Part shown: piece by piece, positions 4,962 to 6,175 of the stretch
How the letters are laid out: each line of letters starts with the position of its first letter
Numbering within the stretch: position 1 is the first letter of the stretch
DNA from: Bacteroidota bacterium
GTDB lineage: Bacteria > Bacteroidota > Bacteroidia > Flavobacteriales > Flavobacteriaceae
DNA length: 6,175 nucleotides
Direction: 5' to 3'
Assembly (NCBI GenBank): GCA_024280815.1
Contig: JAJRPL010000160.1
Location: 1 to 6,175, forward strand
Program-made: the position numbers and the translations under genes
The notes under the pieces: generated by a model
The model's database searches: none
Seen by the model: only the letters and a program-made list of their open reading frames with translations
Told to the model about the DNA's origin: nothing

Positions 4962-6175
4962 TCAAGATTTTCTAAGTTCTTTCTTTAATATTTTACCTGT
5001 TGCACTCATTGGTAGAGCATCTAACAATTCTACAATTCGAGGGTATTTATAAGCAGCAACACGTTCTCTTGTCCAACTTATTAGTTCTTTTGGTGTAACA
5101 TCATAACCTTCTTTTAATACTACACAGGCTTTTATATCTTCACCCATTTTATCATGAGGAACACCAATTATTGCCACTAAAGAAATAGCTTCATGTTGCA
5201 TCATTACTTCCTCAATTTCACGTGGGTACACGTTTAAACCGCCTCTAATTATCATTTCTTTAATTCTGTCTACAATAAAATAGAAGCCATCTTTATCTTT
5301 AATAGCAATATCTCCAGAATACAACCATCCATTTTTAATGGTTTTGGTATTATCTTCTGGTCTATTATAGTAACCTTTCATTACATTATGCCCTCTATAT
5401 ATCAATTCTCCTTTTTCTCCATTAGGTACTTCATTACCTTTATCATCTACTAATTTAATAGAAACTCCCCAAACAGCAGTACCTATTGAACCGATTTTTC
5501 TACCAATATGTAATTGATTAAATGTAACTACAGGTGATCCTTCAGACATACCATAACCTTCTAAAATATCAACTCCGAATCTAGCTTCAAAATCTTCTAA
5601 AACTTTAACAGGTAATGATGATCCACTAGAAACGGCTATTCGTAAATTTTTAGAAACCAATTTAAAATCGAAAACATCATCATTATAATTTAATAGACTC
5701 CAATACATGGTAGGAACACCTCCAAAAACTGACACTTTATGCTCTTGCATTATAGTAAAGATTGTTTTTGGGAAAAATCTTGGTACTAGAACACTTTTTG
5801 CTCCTTTATATATACTTGCATTCATCATGACTGTCATCGCAAAAATATGAAACAGTGGTAATACAATTAGAAACGTATCTGATTGTCTAGCATCTAATAA
5901 ATTTGCACAGAGACTTGCATTTAACAGCAAGTTGCTATGGGTTAACTGAGCACCTTTTGGTTTACCTGTAGTACCTGAAGTATAAATAATAACGGCAGTA
6001 TCTTCTTCATGTGTTTGAATAGTTTCAAACAATGTAGATTCGCCATTGATTAATTCTCCTAATGTTTGGGTATCTTCAATTGAAGATTGCATTTCAAGTT
6101 CTGGCATAATCATGAAAAAATGATCACAATTATTGGTGTTTTTAAAACCTTTATATCCCATTTCTCCCATGGGTA
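4962..6175 (-). CDS. Long-chain acyl-CoA synthetase (AMP-forming), C-terminal part (partial)
   Basis: An adenylate-forming enzyme of the ANL superfamily. It activates a carboxylic acid, probably a fatty acid, with ATP to an acyl-adenylate and transfers it to CoA. The frame is open through the right edge; an ATG at 6170-6168 is in frame but is probably internal, because full enzymes are about 500 residues and roughly 100 N-terminal residues seem to be missing. Counting from that Met, the motifs are the P-loop-like YTSGTTGKPKG (63-73), GYGMSEGSP (205-213), YSGD (284-287), the hinge and A8 region DRIKEMIIRGGLNVYPREIE (301-320), and the C-terminal catalytic lysine in SATGK (K393). The protein ends ELRKS with TGA at 4964-4962. 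No membrane segment stands out. Substrate chain length cannot be read from the sequence, so FadD-like is an inference from the motif style. The gene converges on mnmE across a 59-nt gap. Confidence 0.9.
   Translation of the reverse strand, partial: PMGEMGYKGFKNTNNCDHFFMIMPELEMQSSIEDTQTLGELINGESTLFETIQTHEEDTAVIIYTSGTTGKPKGAQLTHSNLLLNASLCANLLDARQSDTFLIVLPLFHIFAMTVMMNASIYKGAKSVLVPRFFPKTIFTIMQEHKVSVFGGVPTMYWSLLNYNDDVFDFKLVSKNLRIAVSSGSSLPVKVLEDFEARFGVDILEGYGMSEGSPVVTFNQLHIGRKIGSIGTAVWGVSIKLVDDKGNEVPNGEKGELIYRGHNVMKGYYNRPEDNTKTIKNGWLYSGDIAIKDKDGFYFIVDRIKEMIIRGGLNVYPREIEEVMMQHEAISLVAIIGVPHDKMGEDIKACVVLKEGYDVTPKELISWTRERVAAYKYPRIVELLDALPMSATGKILKKELRKS

Noticed and set aside
6168..6170. ATG 6170 as the true start of the acyl-CoA synthetase
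   Set aside because: The frame continues upstream to the window edge, and about 100 N-terminal residues of the usual enzyme would be missing.

Overview
This is an AT-rich window (roughly 30% GC by eye). It looks like a Bacteroidota chromosome, most likely from a Flavobacteriaceae-like marine or environmental bacterium. The reasons are the protein sequences (a DnaX without the zinc-module cysteines, a short MiaE, a MnmE ending in CIGK), the lack of convincing Shine-Dalgarno sequences before the genes, and promoter-like sites of the Bacteroidota type (TTG, about 20 nt, TAnnTTTG). Every full-length gene is a housekeeping gene. No phage, transposase, CRISPR or defence gene is visible.

Layout: (1) Positions 1-296, minus strand: the N-terminus of pheT, running off the left edge. 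(2) Positions 297-445: a divergent promoter region with a good pheT promoter. (3) Positions 446-2145: dnaX, split into two reading frames. The zero frame stops at 1546 after clamp-loader domains I-III, and the tau C-terminal part continues in the -1 frame to 2145. The switch point is a run of nine A preceded directly by a perfect 8-bp inverted repeat. This is either a slippage site making short (366 aa) and long (about 566 aa) products from one gene, or a homopolymer error. (4) Positions 2154-2735: miaE, 8 nt behind the tau stop and probably co-transcribed with dnaX. (5) Positions 2736-3498: a 763-nt stretch with no convincing gene but much structure: a twice-repeated 64/65-bp unit, a 13-bp-stem hairpin between the copies, a 12-bp palindrome, a minus-strand promoter-like site, a 16-bp direct repeat, and a 114-bp imperfect palindrome ending 11 nt before mnmE. 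(6) Positions 3499-4902: complete mnmE. (7) Positions 4903-4961: a short convergent gap with a weak terminator-like site. (8) Positions 4962-6175, minus strand: the C-terminal 400 or so residues of a long-chain acyl-CoA synthetase, running off the right edge.

Functionally the window mixes replication (DnaX), tRNA charging (PheT), tRNA anticodon-loop modification (MiaE at A37, MnmE at U34) and fatty-acid activation. I see no novel multi-gene system. The best candidates for new biology are the hairpin-plus-A9 recoding site in dnaX and the palindromic leader or miniature element in front of mnmE.
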